Shown: positions 1 through 8,277, counted from the stretch's first letter. The stretch is DNA of 44,973 bases from Dyadobacter flavalbus (GCF_006149045.1 NZ_VBSN01000036.1:1-44973); one strand, 5' to 3'. The notes: generated from the letters alone by a model not told the origin. A program made the numbers and translations.

Positions 1-90
1 TATATCAACTACTACAACAAAGACAGGATCAGGCTTAATTTAAATGGAATGAGCCCGGTACAATACCGAGCTCATCACACTAATCGTTAA
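1..90 (+). pseudogene. IS3-family transposase OrfB, C-terminal end (cut by window edge)
   Basis: Reading from base 1 in frame 1 gives 29 codons and a TAA at 88-90. The translation has the YINYYN...RIRLNLNGMSPVQYR pattern that closes IS3-family integrase-type (rve) transposases. The gene begins before the window, so I cannot tell whether the full copy is intact; it is listed as a fragment because of the edge, not because damage is visible. The terminal inverted repeat follows 10 bases after the stop, as expected for the right end of such an element. The hairpin at 49-75 lies inside this coding sequence. Confidence 0.85.
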
Positions 91-125
91 TTCTTAAACT
101 CGTCCAACTTTTGGGGTGCAGTCTA
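1..125 (+). mobile_element. Right end of an IS3-family (IS150-like) insertion sequence
   Basis: The transposase tail is followed by a terminal repeat at about 101-125. On the other strand it reads TAGACTGCACCCCAAAAG then TTGGACG, an IS150-group style end. The exact last base is uncertain, because IS3 ends are normally TG...CA and this one reads ...CTA. The target duplication cannot be checked because the left end is outside the window. Confidence 0.75.
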
Positions 126-156
126 TTTCCGGTGCATTTTTTATTTAAACTCAAAT

Positions 157-180
157 TAGTATGCTTGCATAATAGTATGC
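157..180. promoter_or_regulatory. Probable MarR operator at the marR promoter (three half-sites)
   Basis: The palindrome TATGCTTGCATA lies at 160-171, and a further half-site GTATGC follows at 175-180, facing the other way relative to the second arm. On the minus strand the site shares the 14-mer ATTATGCAAGCATA with the upstream site of fadE. The site covers the likely -33 element of the marR promoter, so bound repressor would block transcription. That this MarR binds here is inference. Confidence 0.7.
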
Positions 181-196
181 TGTTTCCTTACATTTG
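164..196 (+). promoter_or_regulatory. marR promoter (-33 cTTG, -7 TACATTTG)
   Basis: TACATTTG at 189-196 matches the Bacteroidota -7 consensus TAnnTTTG exactly. TTG at 165-167 lies 21 bases upstream, inside the palindromic operator. Transcription would start near 203, giving a leader of about 130 bases before marR. Nothing else was found in the remaining untranslated stretch up to 331. Confidence 0.55.
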
Positions 197-331
197 CAGA
201 CAGGCTGTAAAATCAGATGTAATTGCTTGTAATCCGTTGAGATGATGAGTTTTTGCAATTTGCTCTTTATTGAACATTTATCTTCCTAACAGCTGAAAGC
301 GCATTGCTGCCAGCTACTTACATGAATAAGG

Positions 332-799
332 ATGCGTAAGGAAAAGACGATCGATTTCCAGATAAAATGGGCATGGCATTCCATTTCCAGAATGTACAAT
401 GCCTATGCTGCGCGCCATGATACCACAATGGCAGTCGGCTATGTGCTGCTGAACATTGACATTGAAAAAGGAACTCCGGCAACCAAAATTGCGCCTTTGC
501 TCGGAATGGAGCCAAGAAGCCTTGTCAGGATGCTAAAAAACCTGGAAGAACGCGGCCTGATCAAAAGAGAAGTAAGTGAAAGTGACAAACGCTTTGTCCG
601 AATTGTACTGACCGATCTGGGAAAGGAAAAAAGAGAAGTGGCGCGCGAAGGCGTCATATCATTTAATACAATGATCCGCGATAAAATCCCGCTTGAAAAA
701 CTGGTTACTTTTTTTGAAGTAATAAAAGAAGTAAATAAACTCGTTGAAGAAGAAAACCAGAAACTAAAAGCCGGAGAAATAACAGACGATTTTGAATAG
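332..799 (+). CDS. MarR-family transcriptional regulator, likely fatty-acid degradation repressor
   Basis: The 155-residue protein has the usual MarR length. A winged helix-turn-helix spans about residues 48-105: recognition segment MEPRSLVRMLKNLEERGLI, then the wing with the conserved SDKRFVRI. Flanking helices would form the dimer interface. It lies upstream of fadN in the same direction with 195 bases between, and its own promoter carries the palindrome also found at fadE and fadA. I infer an autoregulated repressor of beta-oxidation released by acyl-CoA, by analogy with other fatty-acid-linked MarR and TetR regulators; the ligand is not visible in sequence. The ATG at 332 fits the domain start. 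Confidence 0.85.
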   Translation: MRKEKTIDFQIKWAWHSISRMYNAYAARHDTTMAVGYVLLNIDIEKGTPATKIAPLLGMEPRSLVRMLKNLEERGLIKREVSESDKRFVRIVLTDLGKEKREVAREGVISFNTMIRDKIPLEKLVTFFEVIKEVNKLVEEENQKLKAGEITDDFE

Positions 800-805
800 G
801 AAAAG

Positions 806-986
806 CTTTTTGGCAGTTAGCGACTAGCTTTTAGCCGTTAGCTTTTGGTCATTAATAAATTTTCATTTTTGTCAGCCGTTGGCTTCTGCGTTTGATCATT
901 AATAAAGAAAGAATAGTTCTGTAAAAAAAATCCAGTAAAAGCTTACAGCTAATCGCTAACAGCTAAATAGCTAACAGCCAAAAACC
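806..986. repeat. AGC-rich inverted and direct repeat between marR and fadN
   Basis: The left part (806-848) contains TTTTTGGCAGTTAGC and TTTTAGCCGTTAGC. The right part (941-986) is largely its reverse complement, with GCTAACAGC twice followed by CAAAAA. The arms could pair as a large imperfect stem around about 90 bases. Inside, a unit ending TCATTAATAAA occurs twice (near 849-860 and 895-906), preceded by CCGTTAGCTTTTG and CCGTTGGCTTCTG, so it looks like decayed tandem copies. It may be a REP-like intergenic element; function is unknown. Confidence 0.6.
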
Positions 987-994
987 ATAAACCC

Positions 995-3400
995 ATGAAT
1001 CGTTCCATCCGTAAAGTTGCCGTACTTGGCTCGGGTATAATGGGCTCCCGCATTGCATGCCACTTTGCCAATATAGGAGTCGAAGTTTTGTTACTTGACA
1101 TTGTTCCCAGGGAAGTTTCCGAAGCCGAAGCTGCAAAAGGCATTACAGCCAGCCATCCGGCTTTCCGCAACAGAATCGTCAGCGACTCTTTTCAGCAGAC
1201 TTTGAAAGCAATGCCGGCTTCCTTGTACAGCCCTTCGTTTGCTTCCCGGATAAAGCTTGGGAATTTTGAAGACAATCTTCCGGAAATCAAGAATTACGAC
1301 TGGGTTATTGAAGTGGTTGTAGAAAGGCTGGACATCAAAAAAAGCCTTTACGAGAAAGTAGATGCGCTCCGCAAACCGGGCACGCTTGTGACTTCCAATA
1401 CCTCCGGGATTCACATTCACCTCATGGCAGAAGGCAGAAGCGAGGATTTCAGAAAGAATTTTTGCGGAACCCATTTTTTCAATCCGCCCAGATACCTTCG
1501 TTTGCTGGAAATTATTCCAACGGCCGAAACCGAACAGTCTGTCATTGATTTTCTGATGCATTACGGGGATCTTTTCCTGGGAAAAACAACCGTTCTGTGC
1601 AAGGATACGCCCGGTTTCATTGCAAACCGGCTGGGAATCTATGCATTGATCCAGACCATTCGTGTAGCATCGGAGATGAATCTGAGTGTGGATGAAGTCG
1701 ATAAACTGACCGGGCCTGTTGCCGGACGTCCAAAATCAGGAACATACCGCTTGTCGGACGTTGTGGGTTTGGATACAACCGTACATGTTGCCAATAATCT
1801 GTACGCATCCGGCGAAGGGAATGACGAGTCCCGCGATGCCTTTGTACTTCCTGAGGTTATACAAAAGCTTTATGACAACAAATGGCTGGGCGATAAAACC
1901 GGACAGGGTTTCTATAAAAAAATAAAAGACGAAAAAGGCAAATCGGTTATTCTTGCGCTGGACTTTGATTCTTTTGAGTACAAGCCTTCGGAAAAAGTAA
2001 AGTTTGCTACGCTGGAAAGCACAAAGGCAATCGGTGATGTTTCCAAAAGGTTTGCAGTACTCATCGCAGGCCAGGACAAAGCCGGAGAATTTTACAGAAG
2101 AACGTTTGCCGATATATTCCGTTATGCAACGCTGCGGATTCCGGAGATTTCGGATGAAATTTTCAGGATCGATCAGGCCATATCGGCCGGGTTTGGCTGG
2201 CAGCTCGGACTTTTTGAAACCTGGGATGCCATCGGCTTGAAAGATATGCTTTCCGTTATGGAAGCACTTGATCTGAAACCGGCTTCATGGGTTTACGAAA
2301 TGATTGAGAACGGCCATTCTTCTTTTTATAAAGTGGAAAACGGCAAGCGTTTTTACTACGATGTTCTTTCAAAATCCTATAAAAAAATACCCGGTCAGGA
2401 AAGCTTTGTTATACTTGGCAACCTTTCCGAAAATGTGGTTTGGAAAAATGCCGGAGCAAATCTGTACGACATTGGTGATGGCATTCTGAATCTCGAGTTC
2501 AGGTCCAAAATGAACACCATGGGCTCCGAAGTGATTGAAGGAATACAGAAAGGAATCAGTCTGGCCGAAAAGGATTTTCGCGGGCTTGTGATCGGCAATG
2601 AATCCAGCGAGGCATTTTCAGCGGGAGCCAATCTGGCCATGCTGTTTATGTTCGCCATCGAGCAGGAATTTGACGAAATCAATATGGTTATCGGGCAGTT
2701 TCAGCAAACGATGATGCGTGCACGTTATTCTTCAATCCCGGTTATTACTGCGCCGCATACGCTTGCACTGGGCGGCGGCTGTGAACTGAATCTGCACGCA
2801 GACAAAGTTGTGGCACACGCAGAAACGTACATGGGACTCGTGGAATTCGGTGTCGGGATTATTCCGGCAGGAGGAGGAACAAAGGAAATGGCACTGAGAT
2901 GCTCGGATATGTATCAGTCGGGAGATCCGGAACTGAATATCCTGCAGGCTGCATTCATGAATATTGCACAGGCAAAAGTTTCAACGTCGGCCCGTGAAGC
3001 CAGAGAAATGAATTATCTTCAGGATAAAGACCAGATCGTCCTGAACCGGTCGCGGCTTATAGCGGAAGCAAAACAGGCTGGAATAGATCTTTCAGAGAAC
3101 GGTTATACGCAGCCCAAGCAGCGAAATGACATCAAAGTTCAGGGAAAAACCGGTATTGCGCTCTTTATGGCCGGCATTGCGCAGATGCGCCTGGCCGGTT
3201 ACATTACGGATCACGATGCAAAAATTGCGAACAAACTGGCTTATGTGATCAATGGCGGAGATTTGAGTTACCCCCAGAATGTAACGGAACAATATCTTCT
3301 GGATCTGGAACGGGAAGCTTTTTTATCGTTGTGCGGAGAAAAGAAAACACTTGAAAGAATGCAGGGACTGCTCAACGGAGGAAAGCCGCCAAGAAATTAG
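995..3400 (+). CDS. fadN: 3-hydroxyacyl-CoA dehydrogenase / enoyl-CoA hydratase, FadN type
   Basis: The bifunctional beta-oxidation enzyme (801 residues) hydrates trans-2-enoyl-CoA and oxidises the 3-hydroxyacyl-CoA with NAD. The dehydrogenase comes first: a Rossmann motif GSGIMGSRIACHF near residue 13 and the catalytic histidine in THFFNPP (His160). The hydratase/isomerase domain is C-terminal, with an SAGANLA oxyanion segment and both catalytic glutamates, Glu597 in GGGCEL and Glu617 in LVEFG. This domain order is the reverse of E. coli FadB/FadJ and matches B. subtilis FadN (about 790 residues). It is probably cotranscribed with marR through the AGC repeat, although a separate start is possible. 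Partners fadE and fadA lie at 28001 and 35065. Confidence 0.93.
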   Translation: MNRSIRKVAVLGSGIMGSRIACHFANIGVEVLLLDIVPREVSEAEAAKGITASHPAFRNRIVSDSFQQTLKAMPASLYSPSFASRIKLGNFEDNLPEIKNYDWVIEVVVERLDIKKSLYEKVDALRKPGTLVTSNTSGIHIHLMAEGRSEDFRKNFCGTHFFNPPRYLRLLEIIPTAETEQSVIDFLMHYGDLFLGKTTVLCKDTPGFIANRLGIYALIQTIRVASEMNLSVDEVDKLTGPVAGRPKSGTYRLSDVVGLDTTVHVANNLYASGEGNDESRDAFVLPEVIQKLYDNKWLGDKTGQGFYKKIKDEKGKSVILALDFDSFEYKPSEKVKFATLESTKAIGDVSKRFAVLIAGQDKAGEFYRRTFADIFRYATLRIPEISDEIFRIDQAISAGFGWQLGLFETWDAIGLKDMLSVMEALDLKPASWVYEMIENGHSSFYKVENGKRFYYDVLSKSYKKIPGQESFVILGNLSENVVWKNAGANLYDIGDGILNLEFRSKMNTMGSEVIEGIQKGISLAEKDFRGLVIGNESSEAFSAGANLAMLFMFAIEQEFDEINMVIGQFQQTMMRARYSSIPVITAPHTLALGGGCELNLHADKVVAHAETYMGLVEFGVGIIPAGGGTKEMALRCSDMYQSGDPELNILQAAFMNIAQAKVSTSAREAREMNYLQDKDQIVLNRSRLIAEAKQAGIDLSENGYTQPKQRNDIKVQGKTGIALFMAGIAQMRLAGYITDHDAKIANKLAYVINGGDLSYPQNVTEQYLLDLEREAFLSLCGEKKTLERMQGLLNGGKPPRN

Positions 3401-3579
3401 GAAAAGCATGATATAGCGTACGTATGTGGCTTTTATGGAATTATTGTTTAATGAAATTATGTTCTAAAATCAATAAAATTCGGTGAATAGTTATATACTG
3501 GTATTAATATGCCAGAAATTTTCCGGATTCAGTTCATCATCAGACAAACTAAGTTCTTTAAAAGAAGGATTAATAAACA

Positions 3580-4029
3580 ATGATTTCAAAAAAAGCCAAA
3601 TATGCTCTGAAAGCCTTGAAAGTGTTGGCGGAACAATACGGGAAGGGCCCGGTTCTGATATCGTATATTGCTGAAAAAGAAAAGATTCCCAAGAAATTTC
3701 TGGAAGCAATTTTACTTGATCTCAGAAACAACGGCGTACTTCAGAGCCAAAAAGGGAAAGGTGGCGGTTACTTGCTGAGAATGTCCCCGGCAGAAGTGAA
3801 TTTTTCAAAAGTGCTCAGGATTATAGACGGCCCGATTGCGCCGGCGTTATGCGTTTCCATGTTCTTTTACGGTAAATGCGATGACTGTAAAGATGAGGAA
3901 ACATGCAGCTTGCGGTCTGTTCTGGAAAGATGGAGAGATGCAAACCTTGCGGTTCTGGACAAAACCACACTGAATGATCTGCTTCAGGCAGAAAATACTT
4001 CTAAAACAAATCTCTTATCTCAGTTGTAA
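3580..4029 (+). CDS. Rrf2-family transcriptional regulator
   Basis: The 149-residue protein has an N-terminal winged helix (MISKKAKYALKALKVLAEQ, then KIPKKFLEAILLDLRNNG and the glycine-rich wing KGKGGGYLL) typical of the Rrf2/IscR/CymR/NsrR family. After the wing come four cysteines: one in ALCVSMF, then C-x2-C-x5-C around residues 106-115. In IscR and NsrR, cysteines in this region bind an Fe-S cluster, so metal, NO or redox sensing is possible but unproven. No partner gene is adjacent: fadN lies 179 bases upstream and the 3' end overlaps the convergent glycosyltransferase gene by 15 bases. AGAAGG about 12 bases ahead of the ATG may serve as a ribosome site. Confidence 0.88.
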   Translation: MISKKAKYALKALKVLAEQYGKGPVLISYIAEKEKIPKKFLEAILLDLRNNGVLQSQKGKGGGYLLRMSPAEVNFSKVLRIIDGPIAPALCVSMFFYGKCDDCKDEETCSLRSVLERWRDANLAVLDKTTLNDLLQAENTSKTNLLSQL

Positions 4030-5631
4030 GCGGTCTTTTCTGATATAAAGTTTTGTATCATCGAAGCTGCCTGCATAGCTGTAATTTTTTTGGATGTAAG
4101 TATTGATTTCCGGAAAGTTTTCAAGGCTCTGGGTTTTCTTGTCCTGAAGCCATAGGCTGTTCTTGCCAACGGCATCTATAATAATGGCCGGTTTGGTCCT
4201 TTCCATATTTTTCATGTAACGACTGAAGTATTTCTGTCGCATCGAATGATTGAATATAGAGCGTTCCGAATGACTTTCAGCTGTTCCCTGAGGCAACTGC
4301 GCTTCTACATAATACGCGCTCTGCCAGCCCCATACAACCAAACAGTCATCGGGTTTACTGTATTTTTTCAAGGCTTTTACAACGGCGCTTTCTTCAAATG
4401 CATTCTTTTCCGAAGATATGTAGTTATTTAACGTACGTTCTTTTTTATAGTTATAAGCACTATTGGCGGCAAACCACATTAACAGCAAAACGGAAGGTAC
4501 AATGCTCCATTGTCTGAAATTGGCCAAGCCGTAAGCCACAAGCAAAGTCCAGGGAATAATGCAGAAATTCAGGTAATGAATGAAATTATTTCCTGATTTG
4601 GTGACGGCATAAATGCTGGAAAAAGCCATAAAAAGAACTACAAACCGAACGACATGATCCTCTTTTTTATCAATTGATTTCTGGAAAATTCTGATTACGG
4701 CTGCAATAAAAGGAATAAGAGAAATGATTGTAAAGGCCCTGAAGTCTGCACTCAGATTGATTATTTGTAAAAACAGGGCTGAAATAGATATTGCTTCATT
4801 TCCACTTGCATAAATAACATTCCCGAACAGATAAAAATCAACAAGATCCGTCAGAACATGAAAGGAATAAGCCCAGATGAAAGTGATAACCGGAAAAGTA
4901 AGCCCGCCAAGTAAAAGTACTTTCAATGGTCTGGAATCTCTTTTGAGCTCGAACCAGCGGTAACAAACCCAAAATGCAGCCAGCACTGTAACAATGGCTT
5001 GCGGAACAGCCTGAAGTTTGGCAAACGGAATAGTTCCGGCTGTCAATCCGAGGAATAAGGCATTCCATTTTAAAGAGCCAGAATGGTTCGTGATCCTTGA
5101 CAGCAGCCACATTGATAAAGAAAGCAGAAATACAGGCAACTGTTCACTGGAATAATGAACAAAATCTTTTTCCTGCGTAAATGACAGAAACAGAAGCGGA
5201 AAGATGAATGCTGTACGTGCGGTAACATTGCCAAACCAGTTTTTCAGTGTAAAAAACAGCAATAGCAGCGAACCGCATGAACAAAGAATTCCTATCAGTC
5301 TGGCGGAAATATAATTAAGCTGAAAGCCCAGAATGCGCGGAACAACGAGCAGGTAATTATCCAGCGGCCCGATTGTAGTGCCGTCAACAGAACGCCAGTA
5401 AAGCGGATCTCTGAACAGCGTAATGGCGTGACTGAGCATCTGGCTTTCATCCGCATTCAGCTCCCGGTTGAAAACGATGACGGGCAAACGCATAAAAACC
5501 AACAGCAGAATACTCAGGCAAATAAAAACCCTTTCAGGAACAAGCCGGAAAACGCCTGCAGCGATGACAATTTCTGCCAGAATGTAACCGGCAAACCAGT
5601 ACACTATGGGAGCGTTATCAAAGCTGATCAT
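4015..5631 (-). CDS. Polytopic GT-C/PMT-like (family 39) glycosyltransferase
   Basis: The 538-residue integral membrane protein has about 10-12 hydrophobic segments over its first 400 residues and a soluble C-terminal part of roughly 120 residues. The first outer loop carries an acidic pair, ELNADESQ (Asp61-Glu62), as in PMT/ArnT enzymes that move sugar from a polyprenyl-phosphate carrier to an acceptor outside the membrane. It starts 4 bases after the stop of the GtrB-like gene, so the two are probably cotranslated: the partner would make polyprenyl-P-sugar and this enzyme would use it. Donor sugar and acceptor are unknown. The 3' end overlaps the Rrf2 gene on the other strand. Confidence 0.78.
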   Translation of the reverse strand: MISFDNAPIVYWFAGYILAEIVIAAGVFRLVPERVFICLSILLLVFMRLPVIVFNRELNADESQMLSHAITLFRDPLYWRSVDGTTIGPLDNYLLVVPRILGFQLNYISARLIGILCSCGSLLLLFFTLKNWFGNVTARTAFIFPLLFLSFTQEKDFVHYSSEQLPVFLLSLSMWLLSRITNHSGSLKWNALFLGLTAGTIPFAKLQAVPQAIVTVLAAFWVCYRWFELKRDSRPLKVLLLGGLTFPVITFIWAYSFHVLTDLVDFYLFGNVIYASGNEAISISALFLQIINLSADFRAFTIISLIPFIAAVIRIFQKSIDKKEDHVVRFVVLFMAFSSIYAVTKSGNNFIHYLNFCIIPWTLLVAYGLANFRQWSIVPSVLLLMWFAANSAYNYKKERTLNNYISSEKNAFEESAVVKALKKYSKPDDCLVVWGWQSAYYVEAQLPQGTAESHSERSIFNHSMRQKYFSRYMKNMERTKPAIIIDAVGKNSLWLQDKKTQSLENFPEINTYIQKNYSYAGSFDDTKLYIRKDRLQLR

Positions 5632-5635
5632 ACAA

Positions 5636-6583
5636 TTAGCTGAAAGTATCTACTTTTTCTACAAAATCCCGGTAATGAACTGCCGGAATGAAATGTTGCT
5701 GCGAGCGGTACTGCAAAACCATAAATACCAGAAACAGGGATATCAGAAATGATTGCAGCATCAGAATAGTTAAAGTACTTCCCAGCGTTGAGGCCCAGCC
5801 GGGCGTCGCGTTCCCGATCAGTTTGAGGAACAGGATTACTACAATGAATGTGATGGCAATTCCTGACATAAACATGGAGAATATCAATATCCTGACTGCA
5901 GTGGTGTCGATCATAACGGAAATGGAACTTAACCCATGCAGGATCAGCGAAACAAAGTTCATCTTGCTTTCTCCTGCAAGCCGTTTTGCACGGTTTGTAA
6001 GTACAGAATCGTAAGGAATTTTCGATTTGATAATCCCGCCGGGATAATTGTTCCAGATTTCCGAAACACGGACCAGATTCTGTAATCTTTGTTTTGGAAC
6101 CAGACTGAAATTGCCGAATGTAATTACTTTTCCGGTCAGCAGTTTGAAAACGGATTTATATATTACATAAAAGAACCTGAACAGGAGGTTTTCTGTACGT
6201 TTGTTCCTCTCAGCAAATATAATTTTATCAGGTTCTTGTAAAGACTTGCCTATGAGCTTATTAATGTCGTCGGGGGCATCTTCTCCGTCAGCATCCATTA
6301 CAATTACCTTGTCGGCCTCCATATTTTCTGCAATGTAGGACAACCCGATTGCGATGGCTCTCTGATGTCCGAGATTGCGGTACAGCTTCAACACCTTGAT
6401 TGCTTTTCCTTTAAAACCGACAAACGGGTTTACTCTGGCTTTGGTTGAACAGTCGTCCACAATAAGTATCGTTGACTGCTGCAGAATAACCGGGTCAAGA
6501 TCCGCATTGATCTTTTCTATCAGTAAATTCAGCGCCTCCCAGTCGTTGAATTGGGGAATTATAATAACATAATTTTCTGTCAT
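5636..6583 (-). CDS. GT2 glycosyltransferase, polyprenyl-phosphate (GtrB/DPM1-like)
   Basis: The 315-residue protein has a GT-A domain over about residues 1-215, with nucleotide-sugar motifs VDD (42-44) and DADGED (97-102). Two hydrophobic segments follow (about 220-248 and 260-290), then a short soluble tail. This plan is that of GtrB/dolichyl-phosphate-mannose synthase-like enzymes that attach a sugar to a polyprenyl phosphate at the inner membrane face. It is tightly linked to the GT39 gene downstream. A strong terminator lies 11 bases upstream of its ATG, so expression needs read-through from the epimerase gene or a promoter hidden in that region. Confidence 0.85.
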   Translation of the reverse strand: MTENYVIIIPQFNDWEALNLLIEKINADLDPVILQQSTILIVDDCSTKARVNPFVGFKGKAIKVLKLYRNLGHQRAIAIGLSYIAENMEADKVIVMDADGEDAPDDINKLIGKSLQEPDKIIFAERNKRTENLLFRFFYVIYKSVFKLLTGKVITFGNFSLVPKQRLQNLVRVSEIWNNYPGGIIKSKIPYDSVLTNRAKRLAGESKMNFVSLILHGLSSISVMIDTTAVRILIFSMFMSGIAITFIVVILFLKLIGNATPGWASTLGSTLTILMLQSFLISLFLVFMVLQYRSQQHFIPAVHYRDFVEKVDTFS

Positions 6584-6593
6584 AGGAGGAATT

Positions 6594-6631
6594 TAAAAAA
6601 ACCTCCGCAATCCTTTTTGATCGGCGGAGGT
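6594..6631 (-). terminator. Terminator between epimerase and GT2 genes
   Basis: On the minus strand ACCTCCGC (6631-6624) pairs with GCGGAGGT (6608-6601), and seven T residues follow directly. The U-tract ends only 10 bases before the next start codon at 6583. Confidence 0.85.
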
Positions 6632-6642
6632 CACTGAACTTC

Positions 6643-7719
6643 TTAGACCATTTTCGCTCCTAACCTGGAAGAAATGCCGTCATGAATCTGTGTAAGTGTT
6701 TCGACCAGCCCGAATTCCCAGTTCCAGCCGGGATAATGGGACTTGAATTTGGTAAGGTCGCTTACATACCAGATGTGGTCTCCGATCCGGTTTGTTTCCG
6801 AATAGGAGTAAGACAATTTATTTCCGGTGATCTGCTCGCATAATGCAATGGCTTCCAGCATGGAACAGTTTGCAAAACGGCCGCCTCCGGCATTGTAGAC
6901 TTCGCCGGGACGAGGATTCTGATAATAATGCCAGAACATATTTACAAGGTCATGGCTGTGAATATTATCACGAACCTGCTTGCCTTTATAGCCGAAAATG
7001 GTGTAATGATTTCCTGTAATTGCACATTTCATCAGATATGCCAGAAATCCGTGCAGCTGAGCACCCGAATGGTTCGGGCCGGTAAGGCATCCGCCGCGGA
7101 ACACAGCCGTTTTCATTCCGAAATAACGTCCGTATTCCTGCACCATAATATCTGCTGCAACTTTGGACGCGCCAAAAACAGAATGCTTTGTATGGTCTAT
7201 GCTGTGGCTTTCGTCAATGCCGTTTTCAAAATAAGGATGGTTTTCATCAATTTCCCAGCGTGTTTCCAGTTCGATCAAAGGAAGGTAATTAGGATTGTCG
7301 CCGTAAACCTTGTTTGTTGAAGTAAATATAAAAACAGCTTCCGGCGTATGAAGCCGGGTCATTTCCAGCATGTTCAAGGTTCCGACGGCATTTACGCCAA
7401 AGTCAGTAAACGGCTCTTTGGCGGCCCAGTCATGGCTTGGCTGTGCAGCAGCATGTATAATGAGCTTGATATCTGTTCCGTATTCCCTGAAAATAGGTTC
7501 AAGCTGGCTTACTTCACGGATATCTGCCGAGTAATGCTTGTAATTATCAAAGGCATTCTGAATTCTGTTGCGGTTCCATTCCGTGTTTCCGTCAGCCCCG
7601 AAGAAATATTCCCTGAGATTATTATCAATGCCGATTACGATATCAAATTTATCCGCTAGAAAAGCGACCGATTCACTTCCAATCAGTCCGGCTGAGCCGG
7701 TAACCAAAGCTATATTCAT
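6643..7719 (-). CDS. NAD-dependent nucleotide-sugar epimerase (CDP-paratose 2-epimerase-like)
   Basis: This is a 358-residue extended short-chain dehydrogenase/reductase. The N-terminal [10 protein letters not shown] is the NAD-binding glycine motif, and the C-terminal half ([28 protein letters not shown]) matches the CDP-paratose/tyvelose 2-epimerase group. The usual YxxxK active-site tyrosine is phenylalanine here (Phe182 in VFGASK, with Lys186 kept). From memory related family members also carry F, so this may be a subfamily trait rather than damage. It probably supplies an activated sugar for the two downstream glycosyltransferases, which would point to a surface glycan. Substrate not determined. 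Confidence 0.85.
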   Translation of the reverse strand: MNIALVTGSAGLIGSESVAFLADKFDIVIGIDNNLREYFFGADGNTEWNRNRIQNAFDNYKHYSADIREVSQLEPIFREYGTDIKLIIHAAAQPSHDWAAKEPFTDFGVNAVGTLNMLEMTRLHTPEAVFIFTSTNKVYGDNPNYLPLIELETRWEIDENHPYFENGIDESHSIDHTKHSVFGASKVAADIMVQEYGRYFGMKTAVFRGGCLTGPNHSGAQLHGFLAYLMKCAITGNHYTIFGYKGKQVRDNIHSHDLVNMFWHYYQNPRPGEVYNAGGGRFANCSMLEAIALCEQITGNKLSYSYSETNRIGDHIWYVSDLTKFKSHYPGWNWEFGLVETLTQIHDGISSRLGAKMV

Positions 7720-7893
7720 GTTGATTTTATATTTAACAGCTTATACATTCCGCAGAATATACACCTGCATTACCTATGTGGTGTAAAGTAAATTAAAATT
7801 GTTCAATTGTAATAATGCAATTATCCTGCGGAAAGCCGACACGGAGATTATACGCAGAAACGAATATTAAAATTATTCAATATCCGCATAAAT

Positions 7894-7924
7894 AAAAAAA
7901 GATACCTCTTTGTAAAGAGATACC
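7894..7924 (-). terminator. Terminator after the small lipoprotein gene
   Basis: On the minus strand GGTATCTCTTT (7924-7914) pairs with AAAGAGGTATC (7911-7901), allowing two G-U pairs, and is followed by seven T residues. The loop is short, so the top of the stem probably opens. Confidence 0.75.
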
Positions 7925-7948
7925 TTTTCTATTTATGTCAGGGAAATA

Positions 7949-8200
7949 TTATTGCTTTACGACAGCATTACTTATGCCGCTGTATAGTTTTTCACGGATG
8001 GCATTAACGCGCGTATCCAGTTCCGGTTTTGGCTCATATTTGTTTGCCAGCTGGCGAGGCAATGAATCCGGGCTTACACCATAAACATAGTCATTGCCAG
8101 AATTCACATCTTTTTGCTCTATATGATTGTATTTCTGGTATTCGCAGGAAGTCATCAAAGCCAGGCCTGCAACAAACGCCACTATTTTATTGAATTTCAT
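7949..8200 (-). CDS. Small lipoprotein of unknown function
   Basis: The 83-residue product begins MKFNKIVAFVAGLALMTSC, a lipoprotein signal with cysteine at residue 19. I chose the ATG at 8200 because it places the signal sequence at the very N-terminus; the frame stays open upstream to 8230. The mature part is hydrophilic, has no recognised domain, and contains YVYGVSPDSLPRQLANKYEPKPELDTR. It lies 77 bases downstream of the M3 peptidase gene on the same strand and has its own terminator, so it is probably the last gene of that unit. No function is proposed. Confidence 0.75.
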   Translation of the reverse strand: MKFNKIVAFVAGLALMTSCEYQKYNHIEQKDVNSGNDYVYGVSPDSLPRQLANKYEPKPELDTRVNAIREKLYSGISNAVVKQ

Positions 8201-8277
8201 TTCTCGATCGTTCATAAGTAATACCCACAAAAATAACCGCCATTTTCATAACCACCAAATTGAATGGAAATGAAATA

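Noticed and set aside
49..75. 12-bp hairpin (ATGAGC...GCTCAT) as a terminator
   Set aside because: It lies inside the transposase coding end, has a 3-base loop and no T-run after it.
3401..3440. Possible terminator after fadN (AAAAGC...GCTTTT)
   Set aside because: Only six base pairs around a 20-base loop and weak T-run; not enough to call.
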